Notes: a model not told the origin generated them from the sequence alone. 50,790 nucleotides of DNA from Candidatus Bathyarchaeota archaeon (GCA_026394265.1 JAPKYO010000004.1:1-50790); one strand, 5' to 3'; numbered from the stretch's first letter, positions 7,106 to 15,868 are shown. Numbers and translations: made by a program.

Positions 7106-8199
7106 GCAACAGCTTAGGAGCAGTGTTCAGGGTTACGAGCCTCGGGGAGAGCCACGGCAGGTGCGTCGGCGTCGTCGTCGACGGCTGCCCCGCGGGGCTA
7201 AGGCTAGACGTAGACGCGCTCGCCCGCGAGATGGCGAGGAGGCGCCCCGGCGCCAGCGGCGTCACCACGAGCAGAAACGAGGACGACGCCGTCGAGGTGC
7301 TCTCCGGCGTCCACGAGGGGCACACAACGGGGGCGCCAATCCTCATGCTCACGTGGAACCGCGATCAGGACTCATCGAAGTACGACGCCGTCAGGGATAG
7401 GCCGAGGCCGGGGCACGCCGACTACTCAGTCTACATGCGGTACGGGGGATTCAACGACCACCGCGGAGGCGGCAGGGCATCGGGCAGGGTCACCGCCGGA
7501 TTCGTCATGGCGGGCGCAGTCGCCAAGCAGCTGCTCGCCACAATCGGCGTCGAGGTCCACGCCTACACACGCGCCATAGGCGGCGTCGAGGCGCCCGATC
7601 CAAGCATCGAGGAGATCAGGGCGGCGGAGGCGAGCATCGTCAGGTGCCCAGACGCGAAGGCGTCCGCGGAGATGGTCCGAGTCATCGAGGAGGCGAAGAG
7701 GGCGGGTGACAGCGTCGGCGGTGAGGTTGAGTGCATCGCCACCGGCCTCCCAGCGGGCGTCGGGCAACCCGTCTTCGACACGATCGAGGGGGACATCGCC
7801 AAGGCACTATTCGCCGTACCCGCCGTCAAGGCCGTGGAGTTCGGCGCAGGGCGGAGACTCGCGGGGATGAGGGGCTCCGAGGCGAACGACCCATACGAGA
7901 TCACGGGTGGGCACGTCTCGACGGCCTCGAACAACTCGGGGGGAATATTAGGGGGCGTCACAACCGGCGCGCCGATCGTCCTACGCGCCGCCTTCAAGCC
8001 CACCCCCAGCATAGCGAAGACCCAGAGGACCGTCGACCTCGCCGCGGGAACCGAGGCCGAGCTAAACATCGAGGGGCGGCACGACCCCTGCATAGTCCCA
8101 CGCGCCGTCCCCGTCGTCGAGGCGATGGTGGCGGTGGTGCTCGCGGACCACGCCCTCAGGCGGGGGCTCATCCCACAGGTACTAGGTGAACGATTATGA
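7102..8199 (+). CDS. aroC: Chorismate synthase
   Basis: FMN-dependent elimination of phosphate from EPSP to give chorismate. Family signatures: GESHGRCVGVVVDGCPAG, the DRPRPGHADYS segment, GGRASGRVTAGFV and ASNNSGGILGG. ATG at 7102 gives 365 residues and an N-terminus (SNSLGAVFRVTSLGESHG) that fits the family; an earlier in-frame start would only add residues encoded inside aroA. Overlaps of 4 bases exist on both sides (aroA and chorismate mutase). The enzyme needs reduced FMN; no flavin reductase domain is fused. Confidence 0.96.
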   Translation: MSNSLGAVFRVTSLGESHGRCVGVVVDGCPAGLRLDVDALAREMARRRPGASGVTTSRNEDDAVEVLSGVHEGHTTGAPILMLTWNRDQDSSKYDAVRDRPRPGHADYSVYMRYGGFNDHRGGGRASGRVTAGFVMAGAVAKQLLATIGVEVHAYTRAIGGVEAPDPSIEEIRAAEASIVRCPDAKASAEMVRVIEEAKRAGDSVGGEVECIATGLPAGVGQPVFDTIEGDIAKALFAVPAVKAVEFGAGRRLAGMRGSEANDPYEITGGHVSTASNNSGGILGGVTTGAPIVLRAAFKPTPSIAKTQRTVDLAAGTEAELNIEGRHDPCIVPRAVPVVEAMVAVVLADHALRRGLIPQVLGERL

Positions 8200-8471
8200 C
8201 CTACGAGGAAGAGATCGCGCCCCACAGGGCGGAGATAAACAGGCTGAACGAGGAGATACTGGAGAGGCTGGCTGAGCGCGTCGAGGTGGCCCGAGCCATA
8301 GCCGAGGTGAAGCGCCGCCACGGGAAGCCCGTCGTCGACAAGGCGCGTGAGCGCATCGTCCTCGACAAGGCGAGGGCGCAGGCGCAGGCACGTGGCCTCG
8401 ACCCCGACGGCGCCGAACGGGTCTTCCAAGCCATAATCGACCTCTGCGTCGAGGCGGAGGAACACATATGA
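8196..8471 (+). CDS. aroQ: Chorismate mutase, AroQ class
   Basis: Rearranges chorismate to prephenate, the branch point for Phe and Tyr. A 91-residue all-helical protein with the AroQ pattern: R-x-x-I-x-x-L-N in helix 1 (HRAEINRLNEEILERLAERVE), an Ile/Lys-rich second stretch (VARAIAEVKRRHGKPVVD) and a C-terminal helix. Short stand-alone mutases of about 90 residues are common in archaea. It overlaps aroC and pheA by 4 bases each, so its product can be passed on to the two enzymes that follow. Confidence 0.93.
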   Translation: MTYEEEIAPHRAEINRLNEEILERLAERVEVARAIAEVKRRHGKPVVDKARERIVLDKARAQAQARGLDPDGAERVFQAIIDLCVEAEEHI

Positions 8472-9277
8472 GGGTCGCCTACCAGGGTGTGCCCGGCGCC
8501 TACAGCGAGGCAGCCGTGATACAACACTGGGGCGACGCGGCGGAGCCCATCCCAAGACCCTATCTTGAGGACGTCTTCTCCACCGTCGAGGCGGGGGAGG
8601 CCGAGGCGGGGCTCGTCCCCGTCGAGAACACCCTCGAGGGCAGCATAACCCGCACATACGACCTGCTCAACGAGAGGAGCCTCACGGTGCTCGGGGAGAC
8701 GGTTTTCCGCGTCACGCACTGCCTCATAGCGAACCCCGGAGTCAAGCCCCAAGATATCAAGCGCGTCTACTCCCACCCACAGGCCCTCGGGCAGACACGT
8801 GTCTACCTCGCCACCCACGGCTACGAGCCCGTCAACCACTTCGACACCGCAGGGGCCGTGAAGATGATACGCGACGGCGGGCTACGAGACGCCGCGGCGG
8901 TCGCGAGCAGGCGCGCCGCCGACATATACGGGATGAGCGTACTCGCCGAGGAGATAGAGGACAACGGCGAGAACTACACTAGGTTCCTACACATCGGGCG
9001 CGGCTCGACGCAGCCGACGGGGCGGGACAAGACGAGCCTCGCCTTCACCGTCGACAACAGGCCGGGGACGCTCATCGCCGCGCTCCGCGTCCTCGCGGAT
9101 CGCCGCCTAAACCTCTCGAAGATCGAGTCACGCCCCTACACGGGGAGGCCGTGGGAGTACGTCTTCTTCATCGACTTCGACGGGCACAGGGAGGACCACG
9201 CCTCCGCCGACGCCCTCCGGGAACTCGCGGCGTACGCGTGGAGCCTCAAGGTACTCGGCTCCTATCCCCGGGCATAG
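8468..9277 (+). CDS. pheA: Prephenate dehydratase with C-terminal ACT domain
   Basis: Decarboxylates and dehydrates prephenate to phenylpyruvate, the Phe precursor. Residues 1-180 hold the catalytic domain: YQGVPGAYSEAA, VPVENTLEGSI and the catalytic NYTRFLHIG (TRF motif). Residues about 190-265 form an ACT domain (TSLAFTVDNRPGTLIAALRVL, then KIESRP), the normal Phe-binding feedback site; GTLI replaces the common GALV. Phe inhibition of this enzyme is therefore expected. 269 residues, complete, last gene of the tightly overlapping part of the operon. Confidence 0.95.
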   Translation: MRVAYQGVPGAYSEAAVIQHWGDAAEPIPRPYLEDVFSTVEAGEAEAGLVPVENTLEGSITRTYDLLNERSLTVLGETVFRVTHCLIANPGVKPQDIKRVYSHPQALGQTRVYLATHGYEPVNHFDTAGAVKMIRDGGLRDAAAVASRRAADIYGMSVLAEEIEDNGENYTRFLHIGRGSTQPTGRDKTSLAFTVDNRPGTLIAALRVLADRRLNLSKIESRPYTGRPWEYVFFIDFDGHREDHASADALRELAAYAWSLKVLGSYPRA

Positions 9278-9325
9278 GCAGCGGGGCCTGCCCTCAAGGC
9301 AGAAATACGCTCCCCCGAGGGTATC

Positions 9326-10147
9326 TTGGGATTCTCGTTGAGGGCGGGCGTCGTCGGCGCGGGCGGGGGCATGGGCGGCTGGCTCACACGCCACTTGCGC
9401 GGCCTCGGCTACGATGTCGAGCCCGTGGACACGAGGACGGGCCCCCCCGAACTCGGTGGGCTGGACCTCGTCGTCATCTCAGTCCCGATAAGCGCGACGC
9501 CCGCCGCTATTCGAGCCGTCGCCCCGCGTATGCGTAGGGGCGCGGTCCTCGCCGAGATAGCCAGCCTCAAGGCGGGGAGCCACCCGGCGCTCGTCGAGGC
9601 ATCCCGCATCGGCGTCACGCCTCTCTGCGTCCACCCCATGTTCGGGCCCTCCACATGCTCCCTCGGTGGGCGAGTTGTCGCCGTGGTCCCCGTCGCCGAC
9701 GTCGAGGACGAGCAGCGGCTGGCGGGGCGCCTATTCCCCGCAGCGGAACTCGTCACCCTCGACGTTACGCGCCACGACCGCTGCATGGCCGCCGTCCTCT
9801 CCCTCCCCTACGCCTTGAACCTCGCCCTCGCCCGGGTGCTCGGCGGCGAAGACCTCGCACTCGCGTCGCGGATGGCTGGCTCCACCTTCGCCCTCCAGTA
9901 CACCCTCGCCCAGAGCGTCGCGGGGGAGAGCCCAACGCTCACGAGGGACCTACTCAACGGGAACCCGTCGCTGGAGCCGCTGCTGCGCGCCTTCACCGGC
10001 GCCCTCGGGGAGCTATTGGATGCTTCAAACGACGAACAGGGGTTCTCCGCCCTCCACTCGGGGATCGTGGAGGCTCTCATCCGCGACCCATCATACCCGG
10101 ATGCGGATCGGCGCAGGCAACGGGCGCACCGGGCGCTGGGTGCCTAG
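9326..10147 (+). CDS. tyrA: Prephenate dehydrogenase
   Basis: Oxidatively decarboxylates prephenate to 4-hydroxyphenylpyruvate, the Tyr precursor. The N-terminal Rossmann motif is GVVGAGGGMGGW, followed by DLVVISVPISATP and the prephenate-binding CVHPMFGPS. The helical C-terminal half contains SLPYALNLALA. No ACT or chorismate mutase domain is fused. The annotated start is TTG at 9326 after GAGGG; a second TTG at 9338 is possible. The 48-base gap from pheA holds GAAATACG, so a weak extra promoter cannot be excluded. 273 residues from the first start. Confidence 0.9.
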   Translation: MGFSLRAGVVGAGGGMGGWLTRHLRGLGYDVEPVDTRTGPPELGGLDLVVISVPISATPAAIRAVAPRMRRGAVLAEIASLKAGSHPALVEASRIGVTPLCVHPMFGPSTCSLGGRVVAVVPVADVEDEQRLAGRLFPAAELVTLDVTRHDRCMAAVLSLPYALNLALARVLGGEDLALASRMAGSTFALQYTLAQSVAGESPTLTRDLLNGNPSLEPLLRAFTGALGELLDASNDEQGFSALHSGIVEALIRDPSYPDADRRRQRAHRALGA

Positions 10148-10157
10148 ATTATTATAC
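10148..10157 (+). promoter_or_regulatory. TATA box for threonine dehydratase
   Basis: ATTATTATAC directly after the tyrA stop. Its centre is 26 bases upstream of the ATG at 10179, so the transcript should start on or next to the start codon (leaderless). This separates the dehydratase from the aro operon as its own transcription unit. Confidence 0.65.
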
Positions 10158-10178
10158 GGTCACCGCGCATCATCAGCC

Positions 10179-11129
10179 ATGGTCACGATAGGCGACGTCT
10201 ACGCGGCGCGCCGCAGGATGGGGCGCTGGGTAAGAAAGACCCCCTTCGAGCACTCACCCCTCCTCAGCAGCCTAACAAAGGGCGAGGTCTGGCTCAAGCT
10301 GGAGAACCGGCAGCTCACGGGCTCATTCAAAATCAGGGGCGCCTCAAACAAGATCGCCCTACTCACCCCCGAGGAGAGGGCGCGTGGGGTAGTCGCCGCC
10401 TCATCAGGCAACCACGCACAGGGAGTCGCCTACGCGGCGCGCGAACTCGGCGTCAAAGCCGTCATCGTCGTCCCCGGCAACACGCCGAATGTGAAGAGGG
10501 ACGCCATAAGGGCGCTCGGCGCCGACCTGACCGTCCACGGCGACGAGTACATGGAGGCGGAGCGCCTCGCCCAGAGCATCAGCAGGGAGAAGAGGCTACC
10601 CTTCCTGAGCCCCTACAACGACGCCGACCTCATCGCGGGGCAGGGCACCGTGGCGCTTGAGATAGTCGAGGATGGCCCAGAGCTGGACGCCGTACTCGTC
10701 CCCGTAAGCGGCGGCGGCCTCATCTCGGGCATCGCCACCGTGATGAAGAGCGCATCCAAGGCCGAGGTCATCGGAGTCCAGACCGAGGCGAGCCCAGTCA
10801 TGCACGCGAGCATCAAGGCGGGCAAGATAATCGACATCCCCATGTACGACACCGTCGCCGAGGGCCTCCACGGCGGCATCGAGCAGGGCAGCGTCACCTT
10901 CCCAATCTGCCAGAGGCTCGTCGACGACTGGATCGACGTGAAGGAGGCCACAATCGTCGACGCCCTACGCCTCATGCTCCTCCGCCAACACGAGGTAATC
11001 GAGGGCTCAGGCGCCGTCGGCGTCGCCGCCCTCATGGAGGACCCCCGCCGCTTCGAGGGCAGACGCGTCGGCGTCGTCATCAGCGGCGGAAACATAGACG
11101 AGACCCTCCTCCGCCGCCTGGCTCAATAG
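10179..11129 (+). CDS. ilvA: Threonine dehydratase-like PLP enzyme
   Basis: Deaminates Thr (and often Ser) to 2-oxobutyrate (or pyruvate) with PLP. The Schiff-base Lys lies in TGSFKIRGASNK, the phosphate-binding loop is SGGGLISG, and SSGNHAQGVAYAA is the fold-type II signature. The ATG at 10179 is chosen because the TATA box lies exactly at leaderless distance and the N-terminus matches the family. The 316 residues lack the C-terminal ACT regulatory domain of biosynthetic IlvA, so a catabolic dehydratase or a serine/threonine racemase-like activity is also possible. Confidence 0.88.
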   Translation: MVTIGDVYAARRRMGRWVRKTPFEHSPLLSSLTKGEVWLKLENRQLTGSFKIRGASNKIALLTPEERARGVVAASSGNHAQGVAYAARELGVKAVIVVPGNTPNVKRDAIRALGADLTVHGDEYMEAERLAQSISREKRLPFLSPYNDADLIAGQGTVALEIVEDGPELDAVLVPVSGGGLISGIATVMKSASKAEVIGVQTEASPVMHASIKAGKIIDIPMYDTVAEGLHGGIEQGSVTFPICQRLVDDWIDVKEATIVDALRLMLLRQHEVIEGSGAVGVAALMEDPRRFEGRRVGVVISGGNIDETLLRRLAQ

Positions 11130-11130
11130 G

Positions 11131-11137
11131 TTTATAG
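11131..11137 (+). promoter_or_regulatory. TATA box for small zinc protein
   Basis: TTTATAG immediately after the dehydratase stop codon, about 26 bases before the TTG at 11159, consistent with leaderless initiation. Confidence 0.6.
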
Positions 11138-11158
11138 CCACCGCGCCTCCGCCTCCAG

Positions 11159-11359
11159 TTGGGACCAGCTTTGCCACTCTGCGAGATATGCGGCATGGAC
11201 GCACAGGAGCTCCACGACTGCAAGGAGTGCGGCGCCAAATACTGTTCCGAGTGCGGGGACACGAAGAAGTGCCTCTGCTACGACTGCCTCGGCTGGAACG
11301 ACGAGGAGATCGCCGAGGAGTTCGGCGAGGAGGAGTGGGAGCAGGACGACCTCAACTAG
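11159..11359 (+). CDS. Small zinc-binding protein of unknown function
   Basis: A 66-residue protein with eight clustered cysteines: CEIC, CKEC, CSEC and the CLCYDC stretch, enough for two zinc sites. The tail is very acidic (DEEIAEEFGEEEWEQDD). The pattern suggests a zinc-ribbon or knuckle protein that could bind nucleic acid or another protein; no specific family is recognised. TTG at 11159 is supported by the TATA box at leaderless distance; a later in-frame start (ATG at 11194) would lose the first CxxC pair. Confidence 0.7.
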   Translation: MGPALPLCEICGMDAQELHDCKECGAKYCSECGDTKKCLCYDCLGWNDEEIAEEFGEEEWEQDDLN

Positions 11360-11399
11360 CCCACTCACCTTTTAAGACGAGCCCAGTGAATGATAGGCG

Positions 11400-12005
11400 A
11401 TGGCGGCGGGGGAAGGACGGGTCCACCTCGGATACGCCGAGGCGTTCAGACTCGGATACAACCAGCTCATCAGACGCCTAGACCGCTCCATGCTAAACGT
11501 CGCGTCGATAGCCCTCGGCCTCAGCTTCTACACGAGCCTGCTCCTCACGGACACCTTCTACCGCACATACACCGCCCTCGGTGGAGGCAACCTCAGCGTC
11601 GACGCCACATACTACTGGCTCGTCGCCATAGCCCTCGCCGTGAGCGTCGTCGGCATAACAAACGCGATGCTCATCAGCGTACAGGAGAGGGTGAAGGAGA
11701 TCGGGACTATGAAGTGCCTCGGGGCGATGAACAGGCACATAATACTCCTCTTCCTCGTGGAGGCGCTCCTGCAGGGGATCGTCGGCGGCCTCATCGGCTA
11801 CGCCGTGGGCGTCGCCGCCGCACTAATCACGACCGGCGGGACAACGGGCTACGACATAGTCCTCAAGGTCCCCGCGGCGCAGAGCCTAACCCTCTTCGCC
11901 ACATCCCTCGCCCTCGCGGTCGCCCTGAGCACCGCAGCCACCATCTACCCCGCCTACAGGGCATCGAAACTCGACCCCGTGGAGGCACTACGATATGAGC
12001 TTTGA
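11400..12005 (+). CDS. Compact FtsX/MacB-type ABC permease lacking the extracytoplasmic domain
   Basis: Membrane component of an ABC system of the LolCDE/MacB type. The first membrane segment (about residues 30-50) is followed almost at once by three C-terminal segments, with VQERVKEIGTMKCLGAMNRHI between them and the family ending PAYRASKLDPVEALRYEL. The large periplasmic-type MacB domain normally between TM1 and TM2 is missing, so the protein is only 201 residues. A TATA-like CTTTTAAG at 11369-11376 supports a leaderless ATG at 11400. It overlaps the ATPase gene by 11 bases, so the two are probably partners. Confidence 0.85.
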   Translation: MAAGEGRVHLGYAEAFRLGYNQLIRRLDRSMLNVASIALGLSFYTSLLLTDTFYRTYTALGGGNLSVDATYYWLVAIALAVSVVGITNAMLISVQERVKEIGTMKCLGAMNRHIILLFLVEALLQGIVGGLIGYAVGVAAALITTGGTTGYDIVLKVPAAQSLTLFATSLALAVALSTAATIYPAYRASKLDPVEALRYEL

Positions 12006-12687
12006 CAACGTCATAGAACTGAAGGGGCTCAAGAGGTACTACGACATCGGCGGAGAGACGGTGAAGGCCCTCGACGGCGTCGACCTCGAGATCGGCAGGG
12101 GCGAGTACGTCAGCCTCGTCGGCCCAAGCGGCTCAGGCAAGACCACCCTCTTCAACATGATAGGCGGCCTCGACCGCCCCACAGAGGGAAGCGTCCTCAT
12201 AGACGGCGTCGACATAAGCAAACTCGACGCCTACGAGCTGGCGTGGCTCCGATGCCGCCGCATCGGCTACATCTTCCAGAGCTTCAACCTCATAACCGTC
12301 CTCACGGCGCTTGAGAACGTCGCCCTCCCAACCGTCTTCGCGGGCACCCCCCACGACGAGGGAATCAAGAAGGCGCGTAAGCTTCTCGAGAGCGTCGGCC
12401 TCGGCGCACGCCTCCACCATAAGCCCACCCAGCTCAGCGCCGGGCAGCAGCAGCGCGTCGCCATAGCACGCGCCCTCGCAAACGACCCCGCCATAATTCT
12501 CGCCGACGAACCCACAGGCAACCTGGACCTAAACACCGGCACCGAGATCATCGACCTCCTACATGGCCTAAATAAGACACGCGGCCTCACACTCGTCGCC
12601 GCCACACACGACCTCAAGATGATCAAGGCGTCCGACCGCGTCGTCTGGATGCGCGACGGCGGCATCGAAAGGATCGAGCGCGGCTAA
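11995..12687 (+). CDS. ABC transporter ATPase, LolD/MacB type
   Basis: ATP-hydrolysing subunit for FtsX-type permeases. Walker A GPSGSGKTT (near residue 43), Q-loop in IFQSFNLI, signature LSAGQQQR, Walker B IILADEPTGNLD and the switch His in AATHDL are all intact. 230 residues, normal for this class. It overlaps the mini-permease by 11 bases, and the large permease on the opposite strand ends about 370 bases further on, so the ATPase may serve both. Substrate (lipid, lipoprotein, peptide or drug) is unknown. Confidence 0.95.
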   Translation: MSFDNVIELKGLKRYYDIGGETVKALDGVDLEIGRGEYVSLVGPSGSGKTTLFNMIGGLDRPTEGSVLIDGVDISKLDAYELAWLRCRRIGYIFQSFNLITVLTALENVALPTVFAGTPHDEGIKKARKLLESVGLGARLHHKPTQLSAGQQQRVAIARALANDPAIILADEPTGNLDLNTGTEIIDLLHGLNKTRGLTLVAATHDLKMIKASDRVVWMRDGGIERIERG

Positions 12688-13057
12688 CAACAATAAGGGG
12701 GGAGGGGGGGGTCACCAAAATAAACGAAAATAAGGCCCCACCACCCGAAAGAAGCTGGAAAAGAGCCCCGATCCGGATCGAAAATGTACAAAAACGTACA
12801 TAAAACGACCCATAAATGCACGAAAAGTGTACTCAAAACGACGCATTTTTAACACGATAACGAGTGATAATGTGTTCATTATACGCGAAAAGGTGCATCA
12901 ACTCGGTGCGCCCTGCCCTGCGTGTGGCGACCAACCCATAGTAAAAGGGGGGTACGTCGAATACCCACGAAAACGACGCATCCCACCAAAAGGAGCCATA
13001 AAACTGCTCCGATGGTGCGCCGATCTAAGCAAAAGGAGCATCTATTCCCTACAGTGC
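12688..13057. other. AT-rich, repeat-rich intergenic region between convergent ABC genes
   Basis: No convincing complete gene. The stretch is visibly poorer in GC than its neighbours. It holds an inverted repeat TGTAC/GTACA (12785-12800), an exact 12-base direct repeat AAAACGACGCAT (12835-12846 and 12970-12981), GGTGCGCC twice (12905-12912, 13014-13021) and AAAAGGAGC twice (12988-12996, 13031-13039). A plus-strand frame opening at GTG 12827 encodes CPACGDQPIVKGGY, reminiscent of the zinc finger at the start of some transposases. It then runs on antisense to the permease gene, so it may be a remnant or chance. Confidence 0.4.
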
Positions 13058-15868
13058 TCAGCGGGGCCGGTTGCTCCACTCCATCGTGATCAATCTTATC
13101 AGGGTCCCCGTCTCGTGCGCCCAGTCCTGCCCACCAGCCGACTCAAGCCGCACCCCATAGACCCCCCCACTCGGCTCCACGAAGACCGAGTTCTTCGTAT
13201 AGAAGTTCCCCGTCGTAGCCTGATACGACTTGTAGATGAAAGACACCACGCGGGCATCACCGCGGGTCTCCAGCGTCACCCTGCTCGTCATCCGGACCTG
13301 ATCCGTCTCCAGCCCACGCAGCCTCCCGAGCATGTACCCGACGTAGCTGTCCACGTCACCAGCCTCGATCTTGACCGGCACCGGGACGACCCACGGCTTG
13401 TTGAATCCGCCCTCTCCCTCATCCATCTTCCACTTCCTCGTCAGGCTTGGGGTTACGACGACGCTGCTCCTGAGCGCCGCGAATGCCCCCACGAGCACCG
13501 CGGAGATGGATATCCCGATCGCTGCCAGGCTCCACACCGCGGAGACCTTCTGGTGGACCTCAAGCGCGAGCCCGAGCATGGGCATCAACTTGTAGAAGGC
13601 GAGCCCCGCCAGGTACCCCAGCCCCCCGGCTATGAAGCCGGTGATGGACGCCTCCGCGACGAAGATCGACGATATCTCCGCCGGGTTGAGCCCCACCGAG
13701 GAGAGTATGCCGATCTCCCTCCTCCTCTCAAAGAGGGAGTTCAGCATAGTCACCACAACGTTGAGGACAACGATCGCCCACGGGATGACGAGCGGAAGCC
13801 CCTTCCCCTCAAGGTAGCTGCCGAGGGCGGCGTAGACGACGCTCGTCCCAGAGACGGACCACGTCTCGTAGCCGCGCTGCAGCGCCAGCCTCTCGGCGAA
13901 GGCGTCCTGACCCGCGGCGTCGACCTTCAACGCGATACGCGTCACGCCAAGCGCCCTGATCAGCTTCGCCGTCGATGCATCCACGAGCGCCGCCTCGGAC
14001 GCCGGCGTCGCCTGCCTCTCCCAGTATGGGGGATCGCCAGGCGGACTCAGGTTGACCCACTTATCGGGGATATACGAGCCCCCGTCGAGGTCAGTCAACG
14101 ACGAGAACGCGGCGTCGTCCAGCAGCCCCTCGAGGGTCAGGACCCTGTCCCTGAGCTTGACCGTGTCCCCCAGCTTGAGCCCCGCCTTGGCGGCTAGGGA
14201 GACGCTGAGCGCCACGCCCCCCGGCCCGGGGAGCTTTCCCTCGACGAGAGCCGAGGAGAGTGGTATGATCTGGGACTCCACCCCGGCGTCGACTCCCACT
14301 ATCGAGTATATCCTGTTCCCGGAGATGGATGTGATCGCCGACTTCTGCGGCGTATTCTCCACCTTGACGGAGACCGCCCCGACTCCCTCCTGCCTCAGCA
14401 GCCACTCGACCTCGGCGTCGACGAACTCCATGAATGTTGGCTCGGACTCGGTCCACGTCGACGCGCGAAGTAGTACCCCCCGGTGGATTGTGAGCGAGCT
14501 AGACTTCACGACCATCAGCCCGTAGCCCTCGGAGAGGGACGTGAGGGCGACGAAGCTCATCACCAGGACGGTGAGGGAGACGAGGGTCAGGGCGAACCTG
14601 AGCCTCCTTCTCTTAAGGCTCCTCTTGGCGATGCTGAAGACGGGCACGAGCACGCCGCTGAGGCTGACCCGCCCATCCCCCCCGCCTCCGCCGAGGAACC
14701 TCGGGAGGAACACCGCCACCGCCACAACCGCGAGATACGAGGCGACCGTCGTCAACAGGAAGCCCTGAAGCGGCGTCGCCCCCACGCCGGGGTAGACCCT
14801 GCTCAACACGAGCAACGCAGCGGCGTAGACCCCCGCCCCCAAGCCTATCTGAAGCCTCGTCGAGTCAACCAGCAGGAACCCCGCAGTCACCGAGGCGACG
14901 GCGAGGAAACCGATTATGATGTAGACGCTCGAAGCCGCGTCGAGGGCGAGATTGCTCAGATCACCCAACGTGCTCTTCGCGTCTATGTAACTCCTCTTCG
15001 CGGAGTCGAAGCCCTCCGTGTACTCCCCGGCCTCGTAGTGCTGCTGCGCGGCGACGTAGTTCACCTCCGCCTTGGCGATTATCCCCTTCTCCCGGACGAG
15101 GTAGAACCCCTGCCCCTCCATGGTTACTATCCTCTGCGAGGCGTCACTGATGGCGGACCCCACGAGGCCAAGATTGTAATTGAGCGTGACCCCCATCACG
15201 TCAAACTCCGCCATGGTGCCCCCCGCAAGCGGCTGCTGCACACCCGAGGAGACGGACCTCGTTGTCACCTTCGTCCCAACGAGTATCGACGCCCCCACCC
15301 AGAGGCGATAGGGGATCCCCGCCGGCACTATGATCGTCGAACTGGGCAGGTTCGGTATCTGGATCAGGGTCGAGCCCTTCGAGCCGAAGCTCAGCGGATA
15401 CCCACTCGGGGAGAGAAGAGTGCCGTTAGCGTCAACGACCTGATAACTGTACGAAACCGGGATGTTATCCGTGTCGACGAAGAGCAGGTCCCCCCTCATG
15501 CTCAGGGAAGCCGCGGGCTCAAGTGTTATCGAGACGACGCCGCCGGGTGGGACACCTACAAGGGCGGGGACGTAATCGTACCCCGGCGTCGAGGGATCAT
15601 CCGAGTACACGAGGAGCTTGGAGACGCCCGCGTCAAGGGCAAGGATAAACGAGCCATCCGCAGCCGTTGTGGTGGACTTCACGATCTGATTATTGGCGAT
15701 CGAGGCAACCGTGGCGGAGAGCGGCCGCCCACCCACACCCTTCACGGTCCCCGACACGCTATCAAGCGACTGGACACCCGGCAGCGACGCGGAGAGGAGG
15801 ATGAGCAACCCCATAGCCAGAGAAGCCAGTCTCCTCGTCCACAAGTCCCTTCCCGCCAACTCACCCAT
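13058..15868 (-). CDS. Large FtsX/MacB-family ABC permease with N-terminal carboxypeptidase-regulatory-like domain
   Basis: A 936-residue membrane protein. Residues 1-35 form a signal peptide or anchor (LASLAMGLLILLSASLPG). Residues about 37-115 resemble a CarboxypepD_reg beta domain (SVSGTVKGVGGRPLSATVAS ... ADGSFILAL). Three membrane segments follow (about 310-390). A MacB-like core then starts with a membrane segment near 425-445, an extracytoplasmic domain (about 450-690) and three C-terminal segments including NSLFERRREIGILSSVGL. A cytoplasmic tail of about 130 residues ends the protein. The ATPase partner is probably the convergent gene at 11995-12687. A minus-strand TATA-like element about 25 bases upstream suggests leaderless initiation. 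Confidence 0.85.
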   Translation of the reverse strand: MGELAGRDLWTRRLASLAMGLLILLSASLPGVQSLDSVSGTVKGVGGRPLSATVASIANNQIVKSTTTAADGSFILALDAGVSKLLVYSDDPSTPGYDYVPALVGVPPGGVVSITLEPAASLSMRGDLLFVDTDNIPVSYSYQVVDANGTLLSPSGYPLSFGSKGSTLIQIPNLPSSTIIVPAGIPYRLWVGASILVGTKVTTRSVSSGVQQPLAGGTMAEFDVMGVTLNYNLGLVGSAISDASQRIVTMEGQGFYLVREKGIIAKAEVNYVAAQQHYEAGEYTEGFDSAKRSYIDAKSTLGDLSNLALDAASSVYIIIGFLAVASVTAGFLLVDSTRLQIGLGAGVYAAALLVLSRVYPGVGATPLQGFLLTTVASYLAVVAVAVFLPRFLGGGGGDGRVSLSGVLVPVFSIAKRSLKRRRLRFALTLVSLTVLVMSFVALTSLSEGYGLMVVKSSSLTIHRGVLLRASTWTESEPTFMEFVDAEVEWLLRQEGVGAVSVKVENTPQKSAITSISGNRIYSIVGVDAGVESQIIPLSSALVEGKLPGPGGVALSVSLAAKAGLKLGDTVKLRDRVLTLEGLLDDAAFSSLTDLDGGSYIPDKWVNLSPPGDPPYWERQATPASEAALVDASTAKLIRALGVTRIALKVDAAGQDAFAERLALQRGYETWSVSGTSVVYAALGSYLEGKGLPLVIPWAIVVLNVVVTMLNSLFERRREIGILSSVGLNPAEISSIFVAEASITGFIAGGLGYLAGLAFYKLMPMLGLALEVHQKVSAVWSLAAIGISISAVLVGAFAALRSSVVVTPSLTRKWKMDEGEGGFNKPWVVPVPVKIEAGDVDSYVGYMLGRLRGLETDQVRMTSRVTLETRGDARVVSFIYKSYQATTGNFYTKNSVFVEPSGGVYGVRLESAGGQDWAHETGTLIRLITMEWSNRPR

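Noticed and set aside
12827..14197. Long plus-strand frame crossing the repeat-rich gap and the permease gene
   Set aside because: From about 13060 on it is antisense to a clear permease gene and shows Arg/Pro/His-rich translation typical of shadow frames in GC-rich DNA. Only the first 80 codons might be a remnant.
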